Assembly (NCBI GenBank): GCA_018105865.1
Contig: CM030835.1
Location: 563,001 to 627,000, forward strand
From: Metaphire vulgaris
Taxonomy: Eukaryota; Annelida; Clitellata; Crassiclitellata; Megascolecidae
Length of the DNA: 64,000 nt
Direction: 5' to 3'
In this document: positions 18,877 through 34,300 of the stretch, piece by piece
Position numbering within the stretch: the stretch's first letter is position 1
Layout: each line of letters begins with the position of its first letter
Position numbers and translations under genes: made by a program
Notes under the pieces: model-generated
The model's input: only the letters and a program-made list of their open reading frames with translations
The model's database searches: none
Told to the model about the DNA's origin: nothing

Positions 18877-19104
18877 CAATGTTCCCTCTAAGCTGCGCGC
18901 CTGTGCGGCTGCGCACGACATGAAAATGACGCGCAGCAATTTCCAACTACCGCGCAGTGATTTTGAGTTTCAAAAAACACTGATTTTGTTGTGTTTTGTC
19001 TTGGGTGACTTCTGTGAAACAATTCAGGTGCTCAGGCATGAAAGTGTGCCGCTCAGGCACTATAGTTTTCCACGCACACTCAACAAAATTTAGAGGGAAC
19101 ATTG
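18877..19104. mobile_element. MITE with 15-bp perfect terminal inverted repeats, hAT-like
   Basis: The left end is CAATGTTCCCTCTAA and the right end TTAGAGGGAACATTG, exact reverse complements, enclosing 228 bp with GCGC-rich inner arms. The flanking octamers (GTCCAGAT and GCACAGGA) match only partly, so the target duplication is eroded or absent. It sits exactly at the right edge of the 334-bp tandem array. Confidence 0.85.
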
Positions 19105-19189
19105 GCACAGGACTAGCATAAGATGCACTGTGTTTAAAGTAAACCGGTAATAGCAGTTGATGATGACAACAAAATACATACTTCCAAGA

Positions 19190-19190
<1 letters not shown>

Positions 19191-19266
<76 letters not shown>
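19191..19266. repeat. (CT)n(TA)n compound microsatellite
   Basis: About 25 bp of CT followed by about 50 bp of TA repeats, between the MITE and the last PEBP exon. Confidence 0.96.
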
Positions 19267-19270
<4 letters not shown>

Positions 19271-19489
19271 TAGTAAATGATGTTGAAGGCATCGAAATTA
19301 AAGATTCAAAGTAACAGAATATGCCTACAGATTCTCACTCATTTTATTTTTAGTCAGAAATAAGTGATTAAATAAATTCTGAATTTCACAGGAAGCTGAA
19401 CAAAAAACAAAAGCATGACATTGACTGCTGATAAAATCTGAGAAGAAAAACTCGCTAAAAGCACGTAACGAGATCAGTAAAGTCTGTTA

Positions 19490-22486
<2,997 letters not shown>

Positions 22487-22634
22487 TCAAATAACGAATC
22501 TCACAACAAAATAATAAAGAACTAATCGATTGCAACGACCGTCGATGTTAACAGCTGACGACAACAATCACCCGATCAATGGCAGATCCCAATGGCTCAA
22601 CATCATATGGCGCTATGATTGATGCACAGTCTAC

Positions 22635-22796
22635 TCTAATAATAATAAACCTAGCGTGATTTGAAGTGGCTTAGGGCGCATTGCAGCCTGTGTGAAAGCC
22701 ACTATATAGGGGCACTAACGTGGCTTGAACCCGCTCCGCCAGCCTGACGTTCCAGCACGTAAACCCACTCTGATATCTTTCGACTTCCGCCCCTAA
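22635..22796 (-). repeat. Candidate tRNA-derived SINE, near full length copy
   Basis: Read on the minus strand: a tRNA-like head (AGTGGGTTTACGTGCTGG, then GGCTGGCGGAGC, then GGGTTCAAGCC resembling a B box) is followed by a conserved body TAGTGGCTTTCACACAGGC, GCAATGCGCCCTAAGCCACT, AAATCACGC, and a TTATTATTA tail. A second copy with head is at 47031-47180; tail-only copies are at 7741, 21861, 23203, 44116, 51291 and 59138. The tRNA origin of the head is inferred from the B-box-like motif only. Confidence 0.7.
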
Positions 22797-23191
22797 GGGG
22801 CTGTCCATAAATTATGCCAACAATTTTTGACCCCCTCCCCTCTTATCAACAATTGTCAACTTTCACTTAACCCCCCCCCCCATAATTACGCCAACAACTC
22901 TTGACCCTCCCAAGATCAATGACGGGTCCCAATAACAAGGTTATTATTTTTGTGGTAATGACCATTTTCTCCTTTTTTCCTCGAGTGTCAAAATGTGTTG
23001 GTGATGACCTTTTTTTCTAATGCTTTTTTCCATTGTAATAAGTAGTATTCTATGAAATTTCCTGTTTTTTATTTGAAAAAATGAAATTGTTGACGTCAAC
23101 TTCTCTTGACCCCCTTTCCTCCTGTCAACAACTGTCAAACTTTTCCAAACCCCCTCCCCCTAAATTGTTGACGTAATTAATGGACAGCCCC
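22797..23191. mobile_element. PIF/Harbinger-like MITE with TAA target duplication
   Basis: The left end GGGGCTGTCCATAAATTA pairs with the right end TAATTAATGGACAGCCCC as a terminal inverted repeat. TAA trinucleotides flank both sides (22794-22796 and 23192-23194), the duplication size of PIF/Harbinger elements. The interior repeats a CAACAAT-TTGACCCCCTCCCC theme near both ends. At 395 bp there is no transposase. A degraded relative lies at 52018-52131. Confidence 0.85.
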
Positions 23192-23202
23192 TAATAGTAT
23201 TA

Positions 23203-23313
23203 CTACTACTACTACTACTAATAATAATAATAATGAGATTTCAAGTGTTTTAAGTCAGACATGCCTGGTTTAAGCCTTTGTTAGCCTGTGTGAAAACTCC
23301 TATACCAGGTTTC
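23203..23313 (-). repeat. SINE-tail family copy with (TAA)/(CTA) tail
   Basis: On the minus strand: AGGAGTTTTCACACAGGCTA, then AAGGCTTAAACC, AAACACTTGAAATCTC and (ATT)n(AGT)n. It abuts the Harbinger-like MITE. Confidence 0.65.
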
Positions 23314-24819
23314 CAATTATGCACTGTACTCTATGCAGGCTATGCTCATTACCACAATCCACTTTACCTATGATCGAACCCAAGTTGGCGGCTCATCTCA
23401 GTGTGTTGTTGACGCTCTCTCAAGTGGACCATCGGGACACCCTGTTAACACATTTGGCGTTTGACTTAGGCCTTATGGTGACTGCTTGGCCTTCCAAAGG
23501 TTTGACATTCTTTTGCACTTAAGCTTGCAACCCTCTATCTCCGTCTCCCTTCATTTCCATTACGACCAGTAACGTTATTTGGCAGATGTTTACAACACCA
23601 CTGACATCATACAGAAAAATAGTAAACCAAATAAGCTGCAAAGGTGAAAGCAGTGAAGAAAGCAAAGAATTCAGCAAAAGATTCTTGGCAAACATTCTGC
23701 AGCTGGAAATTCTACTTTGTTGATGTACTATGTAGAAACAGCGTTAAAACTAGGCTTACAAACACGATTGATTAATGGCAACCTCATCCAGCATAAGCAA
23801 CTTTGTTTACTGTAAATAGTATCAGGTCTTGGTCTCGGTCTTGCCATTTACAGTCTTGGTCACATCCCTGATAAAAATATATATGTAATGTTTTATTTAC
23901 CATAATTACCTGAAAAAACAAGGCAGGAATTGGCAAATAAAATATAATATACAGTGTACAAGAATCTCCAGAGTCAATTGTAAGATTTAAGTCACAAATA
24001 ACGTGTTTTGAACATTATATTCAGTTTAAGTACAAGTTACAGAACAAATTCAGGTAACATTCATCATACTGCTCAACCATCCACAATCAATAGTAACAAC
24101 AATGAGGTCCTTTGCAGTAAGAAAAGACTTGGCAAAATCAAAATATAAAGGGATGATTCTACCATTTTGGGTAAAATACGTTGTGCTGTGTTTAATTTCA
24201 ATGCATTCTAGCTCATGTTTGAACTAAAACGTTAACCAAAATTATTATTTTCTATGTGTCCTCTGAATTTTCATGTTTGTCAGACTGCCATAAGGACATT
24301 TGTTGCAAAAGCATTGAAAAGTCAATCACTCTAAGCATTAGAAAATAACCTTCACAGCTGCAGAACATGCCATCTCGGCCATCATACCCCAGCACTGCAA
24401 CTCAAACCCGTCTCAACTTTCAAATGTTTGCTTTTTTTAGTGCAGAGCCATTGCATGATGCCAGTAACGAACAAAAAATGTCAATGCATAATCTATGCAC
24501 AACTTTATGGCAAACAGATCCAAGTGATACAAGTGGAAAACCAAATTAAAATTGATTTTAACATTCTTAACCAACAAACTACGATAATAAATATTTTGTT
24601 TAACAGTTTATAAGAAACTATCATAATTTTGTACATCCAGGTGTGAGTTAAAGGACTACATTTCAACTTACTTCCTCACACACAAACAGATGGAAATTTA
24701 AGCATTTTGACTAAGTAACCCATCAAAAGCCTTCTCAGTATGACAATCAATGTGTGCTTTGCAGGAGCAAATGAGGCACATGTAATATGCCAAAAATACA
24801 GTTTAACTTTAAATAATAT
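23314..24819. other. Intergenic region downstream of the THAP gene
   Basis: AT-rich. I see no exon with recognisable homology, no clean repeat boundaries and no RNA gene. A plus-strand open frame at 23319-23522 has balanced composition but no recognisable family. Confidence 0.4.
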
Positions 24820-24899
24820 TTAACCCCTTAACCGTGTGTTTAACTGTAACTCAATGTAAAATGGACGGATATATCCGGAGTTCCCAGTTAAGGGGTTAA
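24820..24899. mobile_element. 80-bp TTAA-ended palindromic mini-element, copy 2
   Basis: Begins TTAACCCCTTAACC and ends GGTTAAGGGGTTAA here. In reverse complement it aligns end to end with 11779-11858, including a shared CCATT-TACAT-AGTT block. Its centre is a 12-bp palindrome, CGGATATATCCG, at the same offset as GAGTATACTC in copy 1. The two palindromes differ in sequence but each keeps perfect self-complementarity. Confidence 0.75.
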
Positions 24900-24965
24900 G
24901 CAAGCTCATAATTAATAGCCAAAACATGTGCATTAGGAATCTCATCTGAACTGGTAGAGAAACAT

Positions 24966-27282
24966 TCACTGTAAAGAACGTGGCACAGGTACCACCAAGT
25001 AAAGGCGATCACCCCCAACATTTACAATGCTGGCACTGAGTTTATGGCACGGCTGTTCCGACACATTTGTATAGGAGTTCTGGGCAGACTTTAGTTCACT
25101 ATTTTCTCCGGCACCATTATAAATCAGTCCAGTTGTTCTGTTTGCCGACAAGAGAGTGTGTGACTGATCCTGTGAAAAACCTTCATTGTGCTCAACATCT
25201 GTATTAGCCCGCTCTTTGACCAGCACCCCGTCAACTCTGAGCTGAGGTCTGATGGTGCACTGTTTTCTGGCTTTTCTTTTTAGAACTTGTCCTGGCAGTG
25301 AATTTGAGCTGCAGAACACAGTTGGCGTTGCGGTGTGTATGAGACCCATATGCTTCATGCTTTTGTTCATCCATTGATTGTCTTCGAAATGCTTTTCACA
25401 CAGGATTGCATGTTTGTATAGATAATCGGCTGTTTCCTTTTGCAGGTCAGGTCGTCTTGCATTCCTAATCCAAATGCTACACCTACAAGAATACCAAACA
25501 TTTCACAATACCACTGCATATATCGAACAACAACAACACTTAACGGTAAGCACAAATTTGGCAACTGAAACAAAAATTTAAAAACTGCTAGGCCATTATA
25601 AGAATTTCTTTGCTTTCAAAACTCCATAAAGTACAAATAGCAATGGAAGATCAAAAACCAAAGTCAATTTTGTACAAAGCATATTTTACAATGCTCTTAA
25701 AATTGCCAGTATGACTGCATTCACACAGCTTGCTATTCACTATCAATAGGAAATACATGCTAAAGACACAGAATGTTCATTTGCTACATCATCATTATAG
25801 ACTTCCTATGCAGACAACCAGTGGATGGAAATCTCAATTAATTATTGGCTACAAAAAGAGGCTAAAGACATTTCTCTTTCCAAACATTATTGAACAATGT
25901 CGTGTATAATAATCTTATGATAATTATTTTGCTACAGCATTACTGTATATCATAGCAGCATAATAATAGTAAAACAACAATCGTAAAATAATAATAATAG
26001 TAATAACAACAATTATAATAATCCAACCGATAGGTTCAAGCAATGGTCTAATGAAAAATGAAATCATTGCTTGCCAAGTTTGTTAATATTGATTTCCAAC
26101 CGAACACTCAGTGACTTATGTTTCTGTTATTAATGTATGAATATTGCAATCGTTGACTCTGATTAAATATTAATGAACTTACATCAAAACCGACCAGCAA
26201 TACATTCACTATAATTCCGTAATCATGACTTAGCAGTACTAATGAAAACTTTCAAGACATATCTTTCACAACATATGGATATCAATAATCTATGCACACC
26301 GAGTCAAGCTAAATCACAGTTATCACAATTGGTGGTGATAGCAGGCATAGATGGTTGATTCAGCCCCCTAAAAATCAGTAGCACAACATTGGGGGGCCTT
26401 CTAATTTCTTGAAGGCTCCAATAATTTGATGCTAAACAATAATGCTACAAAAACCTCCTGAAGATGATCTCTGGTAATTAATTCCACAGTGAATGATGTG
26501 TGCGTGCTTTGGTTATACATAGAAGTGTAGGCTTTGGGGAGTGTAGGTAAGAGTTTAGGTGAAAACGAGAGAGCTGTTGAAAATATGATAGGAACTTGAA
26601 ATAGCATGTAGCAATGTATTAGAAAATCTGGGAAACATGTTGACAAGTATTTTGGAACATTCAGTTGTTGTATTGGAAAAGTGTATTTAGATATAGTGTG
26701 TGACATTTATTCAGTGTATTAAAACGTATTGTAGAAAGATGCTAGTCAAAGTTGTGAACTATCAAAGATATCACAAATTATGTTTAGTCGTCAATGTGAG
26801 AGTTTGAAAAGTTTATGATATTGAAAACATTGTCATTCTACTTTGAAAACTTATGAAACAAGATATTTTGCATCTCTGGCTCAAGCTATTCAACACACAT
26901 GCACAAATGCAAACTAAGGTCAAAATTTCATATTACTAAATATTTGAAAAATTTCTACCTATATTTTAGCATATTTGCAAAATAATCTCAAAATGCATTT
27001 AAAATGTTCTACTTTACTCCCCCCTCCCCCCATTATCTTTACCTCCAAATCTCTGTTTCAAACAATTTGACGCATTCACAAACGCAGACTAAATAAAAAT
27101 TCACTTTATCAAATATCCCCATACAAATTTTCCCTCATGTTTCATCACTCCTTACGCCGCAACTGTACTAAAACATTTGGAACTTGCCTGGTCTGGTCTT
27201 TGGGAAATCGTACAAATGTCATCCCTGGACAGCGTTTGCGTGTATTTGGGCAATTCAGTGCAGCGCAGTTGTGGTTTACCAT
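24966..27282 (-). CDS. THAP-domain protein (C2CH zinc finger)
   Basis: Two minus-strand exons, 27282-27188 and 25482-24966, giving 203 residues. THAP signature: Cys6 and Cys11 (NHNCAALNC), FVRFPKD, then across the intron the Trp, CEKHFEDNQW (the second Cys-x2-His pair), and a terminal TATPTVF matching the AVPTIF box. THAP domains bind DNA; many derive from P-element transposases, and others are cell-cycle regulators. No transposase or coiled-coil homology was recognised after the domain; the C-terminal half is polar and unassigned. The first intron appears to use a GC donor (AG then gcaagt); the nearby GT donor would put a stop at once in exon 2. Start: ATG at 27282, six codons before the first Cys, as usual for this domain; an in-frame extension to 27384 is low complexity and less likely. 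Confidence 0.85.
25483..27187 (-). other. Intron of the THAP gene
   Basis: A 1.7-kb AT-rich intron bounded by a GC donor and a TTCTTGTAG acceptor. I see no exon or well-defined repeat inside it. Confidence 0.7.
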
Positions 27283-30217
27283 GATGATGATGATGACGAC
27301 GACTGGTCGGGTCCTAAATCGGAACGACAGTGGATCGCTGGTAGTGCAGTCTATATTATTATCCGCTTCAGTGTCCAGAATCAACGATCGGTTTGGTTTT
27401 CTTGTCCGGATACCGTAGCAGCGTATAATTTATTGTTTACTGCATTTATTTAGATAAGCCTAAAAAGATCATTTTATAACGACAAATGCTATTTATGCAA
27501 GTTTTTCCACTCTTCCCTATTGCTCCAAGACTCTTCCTAGGACGTCGCGTAAGTAAGTACAGTACTTAAGTAAGCAAACAGGCGTCAATTATGACAATTA
27601 TCGTCCTCCACATTAGGGTTTGATGAAACAACTGTCGGCCATTAGTCAATCACCGGTCCAGGGTTTCCCAAACATTTTTGAACCGCGGCCCACCTCAACC
27701 GTTTTGTAACGTGCCGCAAATACAATATATTCATAACATGTAATATTTAAAAAATGCATTAGGCCATCTGGCGAACGTTAGTTGAAAAGGATTTTCTGAG
27801 TTTTGAATAAATGACAAAAAAGCTGATTCAATTTGAATGAAAATATGGCAAATATATTAGGCAGAATTATTTCTATTTTTGCTAAATAAGACATAATGAG
27901 AGAAATAGATAATGACATTTCTGGAATATTATCTTTTTAAAATTCCCCAGGAGCATGTCTGTGCTACACGTTGGAAAAATCCCAAGTATAGCCAAATATC
28001 TCAAAAACTGGCGATGGCCTCTTTGGCTTATCAGACTTGAGTAAAGTAGTGCAGAAAGCGGGTGATGACTTTCCTTTGCTTGTCATACTGGCAATACTTT
28101 TGATGAAGGGCGCTTATCTTCTTAAAAACTCCCATCCTGAATAAATCATGGTTTCTGGACCCCCTCCCCATGTTATGGCTCTGCATATTCTAACAAATAC
28201 TTCAGCATATCACTGGAAGCCATAAGATGGTTAGCAAATTAACAATTGAGTCAATATTTCGGAGTAAATTAAAGTCTACACCTTCTATTCTGAAGGTAAA
28301 TAAGTGTTACAAAACTGGTCAGCCAAACAGAATATAAATTGTTTCTATGCTTATATTATTGTTTATCTAATATCCATTGACTCTTGCTTTAGTTACGGTA
28401 TACCTTTTATCATGCCACACAAATTGTCTCAATGCCATAATAGGCCTATCAACGACTATCACACAATTTAAATCCTAAATTTAACTACATGTATTCAATA
28501 ATGATCTGATATAAAGAGCATTTTAAGAAATTACTGGATATACAAGTATGCAAAAAGTTCATTTCTAAATATCAGCATTGTAGTCAAATGCTAGTGCTGT
28601 TTATACTTCTCAATATAAATTCTACATAACCAGTTAGTAACTACATAAGTACACGGCAACACAAGCTAATCTAGATTTCTTTAGCAGAAAACACTGAAAT
28701 AACCAAAAATCAAATAAACTCTGGAGATAAAAGTTTACCAAAACACGGAATACAATATATTACATGTACAGTATTAACGTAAAGATAGTGTTTATTAAAA
28801 TTAGCAGCAAAATAACGTTTATCTCCTATGTTAACTACCTTACTTATTCCTGTAATTACCATCAAAAGCACAATATTTGGAAGCGATTAGATGAGATCAT
28901 ATAGTTAGACAAAACAAATTCTGTCCCACAAAACTGGAATACCAGGCATTGCAATTGCAGAAGCTTCAGAGCAAAAAGACGATAGAAGCTCACACCAAGT
29001 GATTTAGAGGGTTACTGATTAAAACAAACTCTGTCATCACTTAATCATTTCTTTTTAAAGTTTAGAATCCCAGCATAAATCAACACAAAATTCAATAGTG
29101 TGCAAGTACATGCTCATCAAATCATGGACCATAGAACGCCTGACATTAAAATATACAGCATACTGTACATTGCCCAGCAACAGTCATACCTATTTTCAAT
29201 GTCTATTGCATGGTAGGAATTTACAGTAACTGATATCTGACTAATAGAAACACTTGTGGTGAACGTGAAATTATTACCAAGCACACAAGTCCTGTTACGC
29301 ATTACAATAAAACGAAAAAGAAACATCCGTGCCAGTGCCAAAGAATAACAGACAATCCACCAAAAATTCAGCAATTAAAAGGATTACAAACTAATGATTT
29401 CGATTTGCATTTCACAAAATGCTGTATCTCACATCACAGCTAATCACATTCATTCCTCTTGTGTATAAATAAGTCTATTTAGAAACCATAAAGAAAAGAA
29501 TGAAGTGATTGAAACATCATAATCCACAATCAAAGAAATAATTTTAAACATCATAATCCACAATCAAAGAAATAATTTTAAACATCATAATCCACAATCA
29601 AAGAAATACCGGTAATTTTAGCTTTACACAAATACCCGCTTGCATCCAGGTGACCAGTTCCAGAAAGGGCATCAAATCTAAACGTCCTACAATTTAGTGC
29701 ATTGATATTCTATTGAGAAGAGAGAATGCTACTGCAGAAGTTTTTCTTTCCACTGTCTGAAAGACCCTCCTAAAATAGATAAAACACACACAGTCACTTA
29801 AGAACTGCTTTTGTTTTCAAACGATCAAAGACAAGACTTCCACAACATCAGCCATTATGCAACTTACTGTTCATTCATAGAACATTCATAAATACAAATA
29901 GCGTGCTTGCGTGCACATGCACAAAATACTAGCTATACAGCTTGCATATAATATGAATTTTGTATGCATAAAATACAATATATTGCTATCAACTATCTTC
30001 AGTCACCTTAATGACAGTACAATGGAAATGCAAATACAGGGGCAGAGTAAACAAGTAAAAGAGGCAGATTCTCAGACTTCAGGATTTTCCATCTTTACTC
30101 AGAGATTGTCATTTAGTACAACTTGGTATTAGAAAAGTCACGTTGCCATAAATAATTCAGCAAAAGTGGTGCTTTACTAAATGAGCAACTGGGACATGAT
30201 CTAGCATCCCCTGTGAC
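27283..30217. other. Intergenic region between the THAP and PRC1 genes
   Basis: AT-rich without supported genes. CAGGGTTTCCCAAAC at 27660, followed by GAACCGCGGCCC, is a typical left end of a hAT (Charlie-like) element, but no right end was found. A 34-bp triple tandem repeat lies at 29512-29607. The 3' UTR of the minus-strand PRC1 gene probably occupies the right edge. Confidence 0.5.
29512..29607. repeat. 34-bp tandem repeat, three copies
   Basis: Units starting at 29512, 29546 and 29580 open AAACATCATAATCCACAATC and are identical over their shared length. This is a short, recent local triplication. Confidence 0.95.
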
Positions 30218-31261
30218 TCATAATAAGCTTTCATCAGAGAAAGACCTAAAACAAACCATGAATTCCTGATACGAAGGCTTCGCTGGTCCTACTTCGCACA
30301 CTTTTACATTGAGGAGTGGTTCTGAAGAGCAAATCGGCTGAATTCCTGAAGCAACTTCTTTAGAGTCAAATATTGTAGGGTTGATGTTCTCCGAACCCCC
30401 AAAGTGCTTGGCTGAGGGACACGATGGCTTATCCGCAGTCCACAGCCTTCTCTTTGCTGCTGTAGTCTTCGTACCAGACAAAGGATACAATTGATTCTCT
30501 CCTTCACTGGCCTAAAATAGATACACAATACGAAACAAATTGTACTCAACAAAGGAGCTAACATATTTGGATACCATATACAATACCAGAAATAAAACTA
30601 CATCTCAACCTCAATTCATATTTCAAATAACTAAAAATTAAGCAGTTTTCATAAAAAACCTGCTATATCCAGCACCAGCTTAGATTGTTTGCCCTAAACT
30701 GTTTACTCCTGAACTTATCAAGCGACGGTTTCAGAAATATGTAAAAACAATCTGAAATGAGAAACATTAGATAATTTTAGAGAATTCTTTCTATGATCAG
30801 TCTCACCAAATTCACAAGATAAAAAAATTTAGCAACAAAATTATGTACAAATTGGCAGTTTTTAAAATTTACAAAACAGATCGCCCGTAGTTAATGCTGC
30901 AATAAGTAAGTAAGTAAGTAACGTTCAGATTATTGTGGTGCCTCGTCCAGAAGTGGACTACGTGAAAATGCCTTATTCTACCTACACTTCTCAAGATCAA
31001 TAATCCTAGAACTGGATTATTAACAACAGTGCAGTGTAATCTACTCATGGATACGTGCTGCATTACTCAAACCTTTTCTGATGATGACTGCTCAGGAACG
31101 GATGCAAAGAGACAACCGTGGTTAGTGTTTTTGCTGGCCAATAGAGGGCTCCTCACCATCCTGTCTAAATGCTAAGAATCATCAAAACAGATCATTGCTT
31201 AGGTTTCATTGTCATGAAATTTAGAAATTGCCTGCAAAAATTTGTCAAGTACATGAAATCT

Positions 31262-31312
<51 letters not shown>

Positions 31313-34300
31313 AATGCACTGCCAATTATTATCTACTAGGACTTTTGTAAATTAAGCTGACATATTAGTTACACAGTAACAGTTAATATAATCATCTATG
31401 ATGCTGTCTTCACAACTAGAAACTTGTCACAAATTTTAACAGTAACTAGAATAGATTATAAAAGCACTGATAGCCATTTTCCTTCAGCTGATTCTGATAT
31501 TTCCTAAAATTCAAACAAATTAGGGTCCGTCCATATAGTACATATGCACTGAGGGGAGGAAGGGTTGGAAAATCTTAAAAGAAAAGAACAAACTACAGTG
31601 GCAATACCTTGCTTTTAGCAACACCTTTAGGTTCACGAGCCACAAAGACACCCCCATCAGCTAACCAACGCTGGCGTGGAGAGTATGAGATCACCTGAGA
31701 ATGTGGAGCACTTTGAGTGCCTTTGACGTCAAACTGAAATCACAAAATCAACTATACTGAAGGTCACTTAACATTTTCTAAAACATTATGGCTTTGGATT
31801 TAATTGGAATCAAACTCATATCTGGAACTGAAGCTGGTTTATTCCTACTAAATACCATTATATATCGGTTAGTAAACATCAAATTCTAAAAAGATGTCAT
31901 TATATATTAATTATTAATTGATTAATCTTGCGCTAACTTAAGTTCGAGGCACACTTACCACAAGTACCAAGAATTTTTCTGAATTTCAATAATAATACAA
32001 ATGCATTGCAACTCTCATGTTAAAACATTACCGAACTTTATATGCACTTTGGCATAGATAAATCTAATGACGTAATGTGAAAGGAAAACTATAGCTTTCC
32101 TGACCAATCAAATCAATGCTTTATGAGGGCACAGTGGAGACTATAGTGGTAGAGTTCTTGACATGCAACTGGAAGGGCAGCAGTTTGAATCTGACCGTAA
32201 CGACTGCGTAACGACCTTGGGCAAATCGTTCACCTATTACTTGCTCTGCACTTACTATTGTTTACTTCGTGAATGACTTAACACGCATTAACAACCATGT
32301 GATGATAATAACAACGCTTCTTTCTTTCTTCATTGCAGCATGACAATTTGTATAAGAGCAATCAAAAAACGAGTCAATGATAATATTTAATCAATTTGTT
32401 TTATAATAATAATGACAACTCTTTCAGCCAACTCCACTGTTACCTTCATCAGTTTGGAAGCCACTCTGCCAGGCGTTGCACCAATTAAGTGGCGCTTCAA
32501 AGGCGCTTGATTTTTCCCAGGCGTTATTGGTTCCGATTGTTCTACCTTTGCTTTGAGCTACAGGTTTTCAGAGCAAATAATCAAATATAAGAACTAGAAA
32601 ACATCATATACATATTCTAATGAACAACAATGATGCTCAGCATTGATTGGCCAAATATCATTTTATTAAAATTGAAGGTCACACTGGTTGGAACTTTATT
32701 TTTTTCAAAATATTCCGTCCAAGTTTTATTCTGTAATTAATAAAAATATAAAATTCACTGCAATTTCAGTAAACAGTTAGCAGCAATAAATTCAATACAA
32801 GAGATTTTATTTGCATGCTTCACCAATTGCATGCTAAGGCAAATAAGAATATTTGATAAAAAACTGAATAGCCCATAATTTTCACCTGACGGATCTGTTC
32901 CTCGGCCCTTTCAGCCTTGAATTCCTGCCACTGGTTCTTGACATAATCCTTGAAACGACTGCCGTTCACGAGGAAGAGACGTCCAGTTTGCTTTTCCCAG
33001 AGTTCAACTGCAGACAGTGCATCCTGTTCTGCCTGGAAACAACATAAATACCGAAGTCTTCTTGTATTCAACAGTTTAACACAACAACACATTAAAGCTA
33101 CAATACGCTAACAATTCAAAACATCCCATTAGTATGAGGGTACTAGAACTGGACCGGATAAAATGCATTAACTGACATGAGATTTGCACCCAATTGTCTG
33201 CTTATTCTTAAACATCAAATGCAATTCTCAAACGATTCATCTGCAGCAAAGATTGTGGTTACGATGCAATAAATGTGCATTGTAAACACACATTTTTAAC
33301 TTATCAGTAACTCTTGCTATTTTATATTATATGATTTTAGTTTCAACCATGCAAAGAAATTTTCTAAAAATCAGTCAAGACTTTTCATACACATGAGGGA
33401 ATTCAGTCCTCTATAAACAATATCTGTGGTGATGGCAGTGTTAACAACTCAGTGCATTCTCTTAGAGGCAATGCAGGTTTCTCATTTGATCTTTGTCTGC
33501 TTCTCCGCTACAATCTCTTGAAAATATCATAATCATCGGAGGAGGAGGAGTAACAAATTTCGATTTACCCCATTAAGCTTTCAATCCCTATACATGAAAA
33601 AATAATTATAAAGCAAATAGTGATCATGTATGGAAAGTTTCAAGAGAATGCACAATACAACACAAAATGAAATTAACTGCCTGACAAATAGTCAAACTCA
33701 AACTCATTACAATGTCACTCCCTTAAATTTCACATAATTTATTCTATCACATATGCATACATATGTGACAATAGACGATTCCAGTGTTACGGATATAAGT
33801 AATGTCTGTCAAAAAGCAATCTTAATATTACCCCAGCAATTTCTTTTGCCAATCTGCTTCTGGCTTTCTCCTCCAATAGAAAGTTTGAACTGCCAACGTA
33901 GAGGTGATCAGGTTGAAGTGCTTTACGCTTTTAACAGTTAAAAACACTGATATATGCAAGACATGAGAATCTATTTCCTATAATTAGACAGTTAAAGATT
34001 CAACTAAAGAGTTATAATCAATTAACCTCTTTTCACTCTGCTTCACTGTTATGCCATTTTAAGAATGATTGACCATTCCAAATGGCAAGAAAAAGTCTTC
34101 ACAAACACAAAAATCAGACACACACACACACACACACACATCCCCATAATCTACATAACAACATCAAGCACCAAAGTGTATACAAGCAACCTCTTCAGAA
34201 CCTCTTAGTACAAATTCAAAGACCTGTGAAATGCAGAACTATTCGAAGAACCAGAGAAGCCAAATATCAGAGCAGCCGGCAAATACCATTACAATTTCAA

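Noticed and set aside
17669..18939. Repeated 79-residue minus-strand frame (MHRLRPLRCLQGIW...)
   Set aside because: It recurs only because the 334-bp DNA unit recurs; no recognisable domain, and the frame breaks at unit edges.
29117..29374. Hydrophobic 85-residue minus-strand frame as a membrane protein
   Set aside because: No conserved motif, no neighbouring exon and AT-rich composition that readily gives Phe/Leu/Ile codons.
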